Shown: in pieces, positions 32,327 to 39,676 of the stretch
How positions within the stretch are numbered: the stretch's first letter is position 1
How the letters are laid out: every line of letters starts with the position of its first letter
NCBI RefSeq assembly: GCF_900109645.1
Contig: NZ_FOBG01000001.1
Span: 186,001-250,000 of the forward strand
Direction: 5' to 3'
DNA: 64,000 bases
DNA from: Duganella sp. CF402
Lineage (GTDB): Bacteria; Pseudomonadota; Gammaproteobacteria; Burkholderiales; Burkholderiaceae_D
The notes under the pieces: generated by a model
The model's database searches: none
Told to the model about the DNA's origin: nothing
What the model saw: only the letters and a program-made list of their open reading frames with translations
Made by a program: the position numbers and the translations under genes

Positions 32327-33007
32327 GTGGAGTCGCTCGAGCCGGCCTGGGTAGCGCTGCGCCTGTCGCTGAAGGTGGCCTGCTGGGCCACGCTGATCGA
32401 CCTCGTGCTGGGCGTAGCGCTCGGCTACCTGTTGGCGCGCAAGCGCTTTCCCGGCCGCGAACTGCTGGACGCGCTGCTGACCTTGCCGATGGTGATGCCG
32501 CCCACGGTGCTCGGCTACTACCTGCTGGTGGTGATCGGCCGCAATGGCGTGATCGGCGCGTGGCTGCAGCAGCATTTCGGCATCAACCTGATTTTCACCT
32601 GGCAGGCGGCGGTGATCGCGGCGGCCGTGGTGGCGTTTCCGCTGGTGCTGAAAGGCGCGCGCGCGGCGTTTGAAAGCGTCGATACGCAACTGGAGCAGGC
32701 CGCCCGCGTGCTGGGCCTGTCGTCGATGGCCGTGTTCCTGCGCGTGACTTTGCCGCTGGCCTGGCGCGGCGTGCTGGGCGGGGCCTTGCTGGCCTTCGCG
32801 CGTTCGATGGGCGAGTTCGGCGCCACGCTGATGGTGGCCGGCAGCATCCCCGGCAAGACGCAGACGCTGTCCATCGCCGTGTACGAGGCCGTGCAAGCCG
32901 GGCAGGACGACCATGCCAACCTGCTGGTGATCATCACTTCGGTGGTGTGCATCGCCGTGCTGGTGGCGGCCAACAAGCTGACGCCCAACCGCAACCCGCT
33001 GGCCTGA
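32327..33007 (+). CDS. modB: Molybdate ABC transporter permease ModB
   Basis: About 226 residues, starting at a GTG one base after the modA stop, consistent with translational coupling. It has five or so membrane segments. The permease coupling loop is clear: VLGLSSMAVFLRVTLPLAWRGVLGGALLAFARSMGEFGATLM (key E-x-A-A-like loop with G and FxRVxLP). LTLPMVMPPTVLGYYLLVVIG is also ModB-like. It is the inner-membrane channel for molybdate. Its stop is 3 bases before the modC start. Confidence 0.92.
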   Translation: MESLEPAWVALRLSLKVACWATLIDLVLGVALGYLLARKRFPGRELLDALLTLPMVMPPTVLGYYLLVVIGRNGVIGAWLQQHFGINLIFTWQAAVIAAAVVAFPLVLKGARAAFESVDTQLEQAARVLGLSSMAVFLRVTLPLAWRGVLGGALLAFARSMGEFGATLMVAGSIPGKTQTLSIAVYEAVQAGQDDHANLLVIITSVVCIAVLVAANKLTPNRNPLA

Positions 33008-33010
33008 ACC

Positions 33011-33688
33011 ATGCAAATATCGATCGACATCAGCAAGACACTGCGGTCCGGCGAGCGCACCTTCCAGCTCGATGCACGCTTTGAATCGGCCGCGCAGCGG
33101 GTGGTGGTGTACGGCCCGTCCGGCGCCGGCAAGAGCCAGATGATGAAGGCGCTGGCCGGCCTGATGACGCCGGATGCCGGCCGCATCGCGCTGGCCGGGC
33201 GCGTTCTGTTTGATGCCGCTACCGGCGTCAATGTGCCGGCGCGCGAGCGCAACGTGGCCTACCTGTTCCAGGATTACGCGCTGTTCCCGCACCTGAACGT
33301 GCGGCAGAATATCGGCTTCGGCTTGCAGCGCGGCTGGCGCAATCCGCATGCCGGCGCGGACGGCGACGCCATAAACTACTGGCTGCAGGCGTTTGAACTG
33401 GAACAGGTGGCGCACCAGTTTCCGCATCAGTTGTCGGGCGGCCAGCGGCAGCGCGTGGCGCTGGCGCGCGCGCTGGCGCCGCAGCCGTCGGCGCTGCTGC
33501 TGGACGAGCCGTTCGCTGCGCTCGATCCCGGCCTGCGCGAGCGCATGCGCGCCGAGCTGGACGCGCTGCAGCGCCGGCTCGCCATCCCGATGCTGATCAT
33601 CACGCACGATGCGGAAGACGTGCGCGTGTTCGGCGAGCACGTGCTGCACATGGAGCAGGGCCGTATCGCACAGGAGAAACCAGCATGA
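33011..33688 (+). CDS. modC: Molybdate ABC transporter ATPase ModC, short form
   Basis: A 225-residue ABC ATPase. Walker A is GPSGAGKSQMM, the Q-loop is in AYLFQDYALFPHLNV, the signature is LSGGQRQRVALARAL, and Walker B is ALLLDEPFAALDPG, with the switch His in IITHDAEDV. Typical ModC proteins have about 350 residues with a C-terminal molybdate-binding TOBE domain. This one ends right after the nucleotide-binding domain. It overlaps modE by 4 bases, and modE itself carries two TOBE/Mop modules. Confidence 0.92.
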   Translation: MQISIDISKTLRSGERTFQLDARFESAAQRVVVYGPSGAGKSQMMKALAGLMTPDAGRIALAGRVLFDAATGVNVPARERNVAYLFQDYALFPHLNVRQNIGFGLQRGWRNPHAGADGDAINYWLQAFELEQVAHQFPHQLSGGQRQRVALARALAPQPSALLLDEPFAALDPGLRERMRAELDALQRRLAIPMLIITHDAEDVRVFGEHVLHMEQGRIAQEKPA

Positions 33689-34482
33689 CGATGGCATTGC
33701 AAGGCAACGTATGGCTGACCATTGATGGCCAGAAGCTGGGCGGGCAGGACCGCGTGGCGTTGCTGGCGGCGGTGGCGGAGCATGGGTCGATCACGGCGGC
33801 GGCCAAGGCGGTCGGCATGAGCTACAAGGGCGCGTGGGATGCGATCGAAGCGATGAACAACCTGGCCGGCGAACCGCTGGTTGAGCGGCTGGCCGGCGGC
33901 AAGGGCGGCGGCGGCACGCGGCTCACCAAGCGCGGCGCGCAGCTGGTGGAGAACTTCCTCAAGATCGATGCGGCGCACCGCGAGTTTGTGGCGCATCTGA
34001 GCGGACAGTCCCATGCATTGGCCGATGATTTCCTACTGATTCAAAGGATGAAGATGAAAACCAGTGCACGCAACCAGTTCAGCGGCAAGGTGGTGGCGGT
34101 CAAGCATGGCGCGGTCAATGATGAAGTGCTGCTGGAAATCGTCGGCGGCCAGCGCATCGTGGCCACCATCACGCGTGATAGCAGCGACAGCCTCGGGCTG
34201 GAAGAAGGCGTGGAGGCGTTTGCTCTGATCAAGGCCTCGTCGGTTATCGTCGCTACCGAGCTGGGCGATGTGAAACTGTCGGCGCGTAATCGTCTGAACG
34301 GCAAGGTCAGCCGCGTGCTGCCCGGCGCGGTGAATACGGAAGTGAGTATCGAACTGCAGGGCGGCGGCGTGATCGCCGCCATCGTCACACGCGACAGTGC
34401 CGATGCGCTGGCATTGGAAGTCGGTGCCGAAGCCAGCGCCATCTTCAAAGCCTCCAGCGTGATCATCGGCACGCCGGCGTAA
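33685..34482 (+). CDS. modE: ModE molybdate-dependent regulator (HTH plus two Mop domains)
   Basis: A 265-residue protein. Residues about 1-115 form a LysR-like winged helix (LLAAVAEHGSITAAAKAVGMSYKGAWDAIEAMNNLAGEPLV). Residues about 125-265 contain two Mop/TOBE modules, each starting with TSARNQFSGKVVAVKHGAVN or LSARNRLNGKVSRVLPGAVN and ending with KASSVIV. ModE binds molybdate through these modules, then binds DNA and represses modABC. Having modE last, after modC, differs from the E. coli arrangement. A candidate binding site lies upstream of modA. Confidence 0.92.
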   Translation: MTMALQGNVWLTIDGQKLGGQDRVALLAAVAEHGSITAAAKAVGMSYKGAWDAIEAMNNLAGEPLVERLAGGKGGGGTRLTKRGAQLVENFLKIDAAHREFVAHLSGQSHALADDFLLIQRMKMKTSARNQFSGKVVAVKHGAVNDEVLLEIVGGQRIVATITRDSSDSLGLEEGVEAFALIKASSVIVATELGDVKLSARNRLNGKVSRVLPGAVNTEVSIELQGGGVIAAIVTRDSADALALEVGAEASAIFKASSVIIGTPA

Positions 34483-34489
34483 CACGTCC

Positions 34490-34807
34490 TTATTGTTTGT
34501 TGCCTCCTTTCGATGATTGTTCGCTGCGCGTGCCGTTCTTTTCGGCGGCGGCACGCGCGGCGGACTGACGGCTTTCCCCGCCCTTGCGGCCAATGGCGGC
34601 CATGTGTTCGCGGTCGCGACTGACCGCTTCGCCGCCTTTCTGTCCGGCGCGCCGGGCTTCCTCGGAATCGAATTCGTGCGCCGTGCCTTTCTGGTGGGCG
34701 GCTTGCCCGCCCTTGCTGGCGATGGCGCGTTGGGTGGCCTCGTCCATTGCGGCGAAGCCGCGCTTGGCCGTGCCCTTGGGTTTGTCGCTTGCTGAATTAC
34801 TTGCCAT
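34490..34807 (-). CDS. KGG-repeat stress-induced protein
   Basis: A 105-residue, very hydrophilic protein rich in Gly, Lys, Arg, Ala and Glu. It carries four KGG elements: IASKGGQAAH, AGQKGGEAVS, IGRKGGESRQ and SSKGGNKQ. This is the con-10/GsiB-like KGG family, which accumulates under stress and is likely disordered. AAMDEATQRAIASKGGQAAHQKGTAHEF is the typical N-terminal module. The CDS lies 7 bases beyond the modE stop on the opposite strand. Molecular role unknown. Confidence 0.85.
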   Translation of the reverse strand: MASNSASDKPKGTAKRGFAAMDEATQRAIASKGGQAAHQKGTAHEFDSEEARRAGQKGGEAVSRDREHMAAIGRKGGESRQSAARAAAEKNGTRSEQSSKGGNKQ

Positions 34808-34893
34808 ATAAACCTCCGTCGGTTGAGTGGGTAGGCAGCAGAGTCGCTTGCTGCTCTGTGTGGTTAGAGCGGCAACCTTGACGGAAGTTCCAG

Positions 34894-35201
34894 TTAATGC
34901 GGTAGTTGGCTGCCCGGTTGGAATTGGGCCAGCTGTTCGGCCACGCGGTGCTGGTAGGTTTGCAGCGACTGGCGGCCAGGCGCCAGTTGCGCGGCGATGG
35001 CGGCGCTGAGCTGGGTGGCGTCTTTGCTGGCCATCAGGCGCTGCGTGTTGGCGCCAGCTTCGGCGATCAGGTCGCGGCCCAGTTGCAGGTTGATTTCGCT
35101 GAGCTTGCGCATGGCGTCGAGCAGGCGCAGCGACACCTCAAGCTGGAGGTTGATGAGGAGATTGGCGTTGGTGAGCAGGGCGGGGGGGGGAGTGGAAACA
35201 T
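34894..35201 (-). CDS. Phasin family protein; best start out of frame across a 9-G tract
   Basis: The in-frame body (LLTNANLLINLQLEVSLRLLDAMRKLSEINLQLGRDLIAEAG and onward) is a phasin-type amphipathic helical domain of about 95 residues. The only well-placed start is the ATG at 35201, with GAGGA five bases upstream, but it is in another frame. A run of nine G (35182-35190 on the plus strand) lies between. One extra base in that run would give a continuous protein starting MFPLPPPALLTNAN. The open frame otherwise extends upstream to 35313, inside the reductase gene, without a ribosome-binding site. So the gene is either phase-variable, damaged, or affected by a sequencing error. Confidence 0.65.
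35182..35190. repeat. Homopolymer of nine G at the phasin 5' end
   Basis: Nine consecutive G on the plus strand, read as C in the phasin gene. It separates the best ribosome-binding site and ATG from the frame encoding the phasin domain. Tracts of this length are prone to slippage and to base-calling error. Confidence 0.9.
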
Positions 35202-35263
35202 GATGGTCCTCGGCGTGGTGGTGATACTGATAGACGCCGAGGCCGACGGAAGGTTCCCGTTTT

Positions 35264-36283
35264 TTACGCTGAGGCCACCTGCAGCACCAGCTTGCCGAAG
35301 TTCTTCCCATCAAACAGCATGTTCAGCGCTTGCGGGAAGTTCTCAAGTCCTTGCACGATATCTTCCTTGCTTTTGAGTTTGCCTTCCTTCATCCAGCCCG
35401 CCAGCGCGGTCACGCCCAGGTGGTAGCGGTCGGCGTAGTCGAACACCACGATGCCTTCCATGCGCGCGCGGTTGACCAGCAGCGACAGGTAGTTCGATGG
35501 CCCCTTCACCGGCGTGGTGTTGTTGTACTGCGAGATGGCGCCGCAGATGACGATGCGCGCCTTCAGGTTGATGCGGGTGAGGATGGTGTCGAGGATCTCG
35601 CCGCCGACGTTGTCGAAGTAGACGTCCACGCCTTGCGGGCAGTGCTGCTTGAGGCCGTCCTTGACCGAGTCGTTCTTGTAGTCGATGCAGGCGTCGAAGC
35701 CGAGCTGGTTGACCACGAAGTCGCACTTGTCCTTGCCGCCGGCGATGCCGACCACGCGGCAGCCGAGCTGCTTGGCGACCTGGCCCACGGTCTGGCCGAC
35801 CGCGCCGGCCGCGCCCGATACCACCACCGTCTCGCCGGCCTTGGGCTGGCCCGATTCGAGCAGGCCGAAGTAGGCGGTCATGCCCGGCATGCCCAGCGTG
35901 TTGAGGTAGGTGGTCAATGGCGCCAGCTTGGGATCGATTTTGTAGAAAGCGCCGCTCTTGTCGTCGGCCGCGCCGGTCCAGTAGCGCTGCACGCCGGTGC
36001 CGCCCGAGACGTGCTCGCCGACTGCAAATTTGGGCGACTTCGACTCGGTCACCACGCCGACGCCGCCAGCGCGCATCACCTCGCCGATGGCGACCGGGCG
36101 GATATAGGATTTACCTTCGTTCATCCAGCCGCGCATGGCCGGATCAAGCGACAGGTACAGCACTTTGACGCGGATTTCGCCATCGGCCAGCGGGCGCAAG
36201 GGCTCTTCGGCCTGCTGCCAGTCGCTGTCCTTGACCATGCCGACCGGACGCGCGGCCAGGCGGAATTGCAGATTTGTCTCCAT
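35264..36283 (-). CDS. NADPH-dependent alkenal/one oxidoreductase, CurA-like (MDR superfamily)
   Basis: A 339-residue medium-chain reductase of the leukotriene B4 12-hydroxydehydrogenase/CurA group, which lacks structural and catalytic zinc. The N-terminus has SLDPAMRGWMNEGKSYIRPVAIGEVMRAGGVG. The Rossmann motif is VVVSGAAGAVGQTVGQVAKQLGCRVVGIAGG, and YFDNVGGEILDTILTRIN and YADRYHLGVTALAGWMKEGKL follow the family. Such enzymes reduce the C=C bond of enones or alkenals with NADPH in the cytoplasm. A palindrome at 36327-36338 in its promoter may bind a TetR-type repressor. The substrate is not known. Confidence 0.88.
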   Translation of the reverse strand: METNLQFRLAARPVGMVKDSDWQQAEEPLRPLADGEIRVKVLYLSLDPAMRGWMNEGKSYIRPVAIGEVMRAGGVGVVTESKSPKFAVGEHVSGGTGVQRYWTGAADDKSGAFYKIDPKLAPLTTYLNTLGMPGMTAYFGLLESGQPKAGETVVVSGAAGAVGQTVGQVAKQLGCRVVGIAGGKDKCDFVVNQLGFDACIDYKNDSVKDGLKQHCPQGVDVYFDNVGGEILDTILTRINLKARIVICGAISQYNNTTPVKGPSNYLSLLVNRARMEGIVVFDYADRYHLGVTALAGWMKEGKLKSKEDIVQGLENFPQALNMLFDGKNFGKLVLQVASA

Positions 36284-36326
36284 CGATATTCTCCTTGTAT
36301 GGGGTGGAAGGACTATATCTCAATTT

Positions 36327-36338
36327 GCACGACCGTGC
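36327..36338. promoter_or_regulatory. Palindrome GCACG-AC-CGTGC upstream of the CurA-like gene
   Basis: Perfect 5-bp arms around AC, in the 122-base gap between the divergent reductase and purU starts, 44 bases from the reductase start. The shape suits a TetR-type operator. No regulator gene is adjacent. Confidence 0.4.
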
Positions 36339-36405
36339 TATTTTTGTCGTCAGAGGCAATGCATGCGACAATAGGTGTCTTTTTGTCCAACCTTACCCGG
36401 TTTTT

Positions 36406-37275
36406 ATGAGCAATCCCGAATACATTTTGACACTGTCTTGCCTGGACCAGCGCGGAATCGTGCATCGCGTTTCGGGCTTCCTGGCTGAACACGGCTGCAA
36501 CATCATCGACTCGGCGCAGTTCGGCGACAGTGAATCGCAGCTGTTTTTCATGCGCGTGCACTTTGCCCGCGAAGACCGCGACGTCAGCGATGAACTGCTG
36601 CGCGCCGACTTCAGCCTGCTCGCCGCCGACATGAAGCTGGACTGGGAAATGAAAGACGCCCACTACAAGCCGCGCGTGATGCTGATGGTGTCGAAGATTG
36701 GCCATTGCCTGAATGACCTGCTGTTCCGCTACAAGAGCGGCCTGCTGCCGGTGGAAATTCCAGCGATTGTGTCCAACCACATGGACTTCTACCAGCTGGC
36801 GGCCAGCTACAACATCCCGTTCCACCACCTGCCGCTGGCCACCGGCGCGCCGCTGGAAGATAAGCTGGCGCAGGAAGCCCGCATCATTGAGCTGATCAAC
36901 ACCCACAAGATCGACCTGGTGGTGCTGGCGCGCTATATGCAGATCCTGTCGCCGTCGCTGTGCGAGGCCCTGAAGGGCAAGGCGATCAATATCCACCACT
37001 CGTTCCTGCCGAGCTTCAAGGGCGCCAAGCCATATGCGCAGGCGCACCACCGTGGCGTCAAGCTGATCGGCGCCACCGCCCACTTTGTCACCGGCGACCT
37101 GGACGAAGGCCCGATCATCGAGCAGGACGTCGAGCGCGTCGATCACTCGATGGATGCCGAGACCTTGTCCGCCATCGGCCGCGACGTCGAGTGCGTGGTG
37201 CTGGCGCGTGCCGTGAAGTGGTTTGTCGAACACCGCGTGTTGCAAAACGGCGCGAAAACCGTCGTATTCAAGTAA
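36406..37275 (+). CDS. purU: Formyltetrahydrofolate deformylase PurU
   Basis: A 289-residue protein from the ATG at 36406. An ACT domain (about residues 4-80; YILTLSCLDQRGIVHRVSGFLAEHGCNIIDSAQF) precedes a formyl transferase/hydrolase domain. HHSFLPSFKGAKPYAQAHHRGVKLIGATAHFV and LDEGPIIEQDVERVDH contain the catalytic Asn-His-Asp region (N in AINIHHSF, D in GDLDEGP). PurU hydrolyses 10-formyl-THF to formate and THF to balance one-carbon pools. Upstream frames in the same register look non-coding. No clear ribosome-binding site is seen. It lies 12 bases before yaeQ. Confidence 0.95.
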   Translation: MSNPEYILTLSCLDQRGIVHRVSGFLAEHGCNIIDSAQFGDSESQLFFMRVHFAREDRDVSDELLRADFSLLAADMKLDWEMKDAHYKPRVMLMVSKIGHCLNDLLFRYKSGLLPVEIPAIVSNHMDFYQLAASYNIPFHHLPLATGAPLEDKLAQEARIIELINTHKIDLVVLARYMQILSPSLCEALKGKAINIHHSFLPSFKGAKPYAQAHHRGVKLIGATAHFVTGDLDEGPIIEQDVERVDHSMDAETLSAIGRDVECVVLARAVKWFVEHRVLQNGAKTVVFK

Positions 37276-37287
37276 GAGATTTTTTAG

Positions 37288-37830
37288 ATGGCCCTCAAAG
37301 CAACAATTTACAAAGCAGAACTCTCGATTGCGGACATGGACCGCAATTACTACGAAACCCACCAGCTGACGCTGGCGCGCCACCCGTCCGAGACCGACGA
37401 GCGCATGATGGTGCGCCTGATTGCATTCGCGATCCACGCCAACGACGCGCTGACCTTCACCAAGGGCTTGTTCGACGTCGAAGAACCGGACTTGTGGCAC
37501 AAGGATTTGACCGGCGCCATCGAGCTGTCGATCGAGGTCGGCCAGCCGGACGAAAAGGTGATTCTGAAGGCCTGCGGCCGTTCCGAGCACGTCTATGTGT
37601 ACAGCTACGCGGCCACCAGCCACATCTGGTGGAAAGGACTGGCCAACAAGGTCGAACGCTGCAAGAATCTGACTGTGGTGGACTTGAACGCGGAAGCCAC
37701 CGAGCAGCTGGGCAAGATGGCACAGCGCACCATGCAGCTGCAATGCACCATCCAGGACGGCCAGATCTGGCTGACCGATGGCACGACCACCGTCGAAGTC
37801 GCGCGCGAGGTTTTGAAGTCCGAACGCTAA
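37288..37830 (+). CDS. YaeQ family protein
   Basis: A 180-residue protein matching the YaeQ family over its length: MALKATIYKAELSIADMDRNYYETHQLTLARHPSETDERMMVRLIAFA, then LTFTKGLFDVEEPDLWHKDLTGAIELSIEVGQPDE and WLTDGTTTVEVARE. YaeQ has a PD-(D/E)XK-like fold, with acidic residues in the central sheet, and was first linked to suppression of rfaH defects in E. coli. Its real activity is unknown. It follows purU by 12 bases and precedes the YcnI-like gene by 14 bases. Confidence 0.9.
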   Translation: MALKATIYKAELSIADMDRNYYETHQLTLARHPSETDERMMVRLIAFAIHANDALTFTKGLFDVEEPDLWHKDLTGAIELSIEVGQPDEKVILKACGRSEHVYVYSYAATSHIWWKGLANKVERCKNLTVVDLNAEATEQLGKMAQRTMQLQCTIQDGQIWLTDGTTTVEVAREVLKSER

Positions 37831-37844
37831 TCCAGGAGTCAGTG

Positions 37845-38321
37845 ATGAAAAAGTGTCTCACCGTGCTGGCGCTGCTGGGCGCCGTTGTTGCCACTGCCGC
37901 GCAAGCGCATGTCACCCTCGACCAGCCGACCGGCTACGTGGGCACTTATCAGAAACTGGCTTTCCGCGTTGGCCACGGCTGCGACGGCAAGGCCACCACC
38001 GGCCTCACCGTCACGCTGCCGGAAGGCGCGTCGCACGCCAAGCCCATGCCCAAGGCGGGCTGGAAAATTTCGGTGACCGATAACGGCGCGCTGCATGAGA
38101 TCAGCTGGAAGGGCGGCTCGCTGCCCGATGCTTATTTCGACGAGTTCGTCATGCAGGTCAAGCTGACTGGCGAGCCGGGCAAGCTGTACTTCCGTATCGT
38201 GCAGGAGTGCGGCAAGGTCAGCGTGGCGTGGGATGAAATCGCCGGCGAAAAAATGAAGGCGCCCGCGCCGGTGCTGGAAGTCTTGCCTGCACCGGCCGGT
38301 ACGCCGCATCATACCCACTGA
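37845..38321 (+). CDS. YcnI-like (DUF1775) exported protein
   Basis: A 158-residue protein starting at the ATG at 37845 with CAGGAG upstream. The signal peptide ends near TAAQAHVTLDQPTGYVG. The mature N-terminal His of AHVTLD is conserved in this family and contributes to copper binding in studied homologues. Further family motifs are AFRVGHGCDGKATTGLTVTLPEG, ISWKGGSLPDAYFDEFVMQVKL and YFRIVQECGKVSVAWDEI. The C-terminus ends PAGTPHHTH, giving extra possible metal ligands. It acts in the periplasm, probably in copper handling; no CopC/CopD partner is adjacent. Confidence 0.87.
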   Translation: MKKCLTVLALLGAVVATAAQAHVTLDQPTGYVGTYQKLAFRVGHGCDGKATTGLTVTLPEGASHAKPMPKAGWKISVTDNGALHEISWKGGSLPDAYFDEFVMQVKLTGEPGKLYFRIVQECGKVSVAWDEIAGEKMKAPAPVLEVLPAPAGTPHHTH

Positions 38322-39584
38322 TTATTTTACGACCGCGCCGCCTTTCATTACCCACTGGACTTGCTCCAGTGTCTTCACATCCTTCAGCGGCTCGCCATCC
38401 ACGGCGATGAGGTCGGCGTACTTGCCGGCCTCGATGCTGCCCACCTTGTCGCTCCAGCCCAGCAGATCGGCCGCGTTGACGGTGGCGGTGCGGATCGCCT
38501 GCGCCGGCGTCATGCCCAGCTTGACCAGCACGCCGAACTCGCGCGCGTTCAGGCCGTGCGGATAGACGGCGGCATCGGTGCCGAAAGCGATCGGCACACC
38601 GGCCTTGATGGCCTTGCCGATGTTGACGCGCGCGGTCGGCAGTACCACCTTGGCTTTTTCCAGCAGTGGTTTCGGCAGCTTGATCGCTTCGGCGTTTTCA
38701 ATCAGCCAGTCGCCCAGGTAGAGCGTCGGCACCAGATAGGTCTTGTGCTCCTTCATCAGCTTGATGCCTTCCTCGTCGATGTAGGAACCGTGCTCGATCG
38801 AATCGACGCCGGCCAGCACCGACAGCTTGATGCCATCGCCGCCGTGGGCGTGGGCGGCGGTTTTGCGGCCGAGGCGGTGGGCGTCGCTGATGATGGCCTT
38901 CAATTCTTCCAGCGTGTATTGCGAGGTGCGCGGATCGTCGCCGAAGGACAGCACGCCGCCGGTGGCGCAAATCTTGATGACGTCGGCGCCGTACTTGATG
39001 TTGCGGCGCGTGACCTTCATCGCCTCATCGGCGCCGTCGGCCACGCCAAGCGCAGTGAGCTTGTACTCGGGCGCGTGCATGGTGTCGTCGCAGTGGCCGC
39101 CGGTGATGCTGAGCGGCGGGCCGGAGGCGAGGATGCGCGGGCCGGGCACGTCGCCGTCGTTGATGGCGTCGCGCAGGCCGATGTCGGTGTAGTTGTCGGC
39201 GCCGACGTCGCGGATGGTGGTGAAGCCGGCGCGCAGCGTGACCAGCGCATTCTTCGCGCCCTGCAGCGTCATGCGCGGCACCGACTTGGCGATCAGGCTG
39301 TAGCCGGCGTCTTCCGGCGCGCCGGTGATGTGGGTGTGGCTGTCGATCAGGCCGGGCAGCAGGGTCTTGTTGCCGAGGTCGATGACCTGGGCGCCGGCCG
39401 GGATGGCCAGCTTGCTGCCGGCGGCGGTGATGCGGTCGCCGCTGATCAGCACCACGGCGTTGTCGACCAGCGTGCCGTTGCGCACGTCGACCATGTGGGC
39501 GGCCTTGACGGCAATGGTGGCGGGATCTGCAGCATAAGCGGCGGCGCAGGCCAGCATCAGAATAGACGAGGTAATCGCTTTCAA
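38322..39584 (-). CDS. Exported amidohydrolase family protein (Xaa-Pro dipeptidase/imidazolonepropionase-like)
   Basis: A 420-residue protein with a signal peptide (cleavage near [10 protein letters not shown]). It is a metal-dependent amidohydrolase: [14 protein letters not shown] holds the HxH pair, [30 protein letters not shown] a metal His region, and [21 protein letters not shown] the terminal Asp. The family includes exported Xaa-Pro dipeptidases and related lactonases or hydrolases of proteobacteria. The periplasmic location suggests use of peptides or acylated amino acids. Its 3' end abuts the YcnI-like gene tail to tail. Substrate not determined. Confidence 0.87.
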   Translation of the reverse strand: MKAITSSILMLACAAAYAADPATIAVKAAHMVDVRNGTLVDNAVVLISGDRITAAGSKLAIPAGAQVIDLGNKTLLPGLIDSHTHITGAPEDAGYSLIAKSVPRMTLQGAKNALVTLRAGFTTIRDVGADNYTDIGLRDAINDGDVPGPRILASGPPLSITGGHCDDTMHAPEYKLTALGVADGADEAMKVTRRNIKYGADVIKICATGGVLSFGDDPRTSQYTLEELKAIISDAHRLGRKTAAHAHGGDGIKLSVLAGVDSIEHGSYIDEEGIKLMKEHKTYLVPTLYLGDWLIENAEAIKLPKPLLEKAKVVLPTARVNIGKAIKAGVPIAFGTDAAVYPHGLNAREFGVLVKLGMTPAQAIRTATVNAADLLGWSDKVGSIEAGKYADLIAVDGEPLKDVKTLEQVQWVMKGGAVVK

Positions 39585-39676
39585 ATAATTCTCCTTGCAG
39601 TTTTATTGAGGAGAGCCAAACCCAGCTCGTCACCTAGCGTACTCGGCAATGACACTGGCCGCTACAATATTTTTTC

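Noticed and set aside
36274..36405. A 44-residue N-terminal extension of PurU
   Set aside because: PurU homologues begin at the ACT domain, which matches the ATG at 36406. The upstream part crosses the divergent promoter region and looks non-coding.
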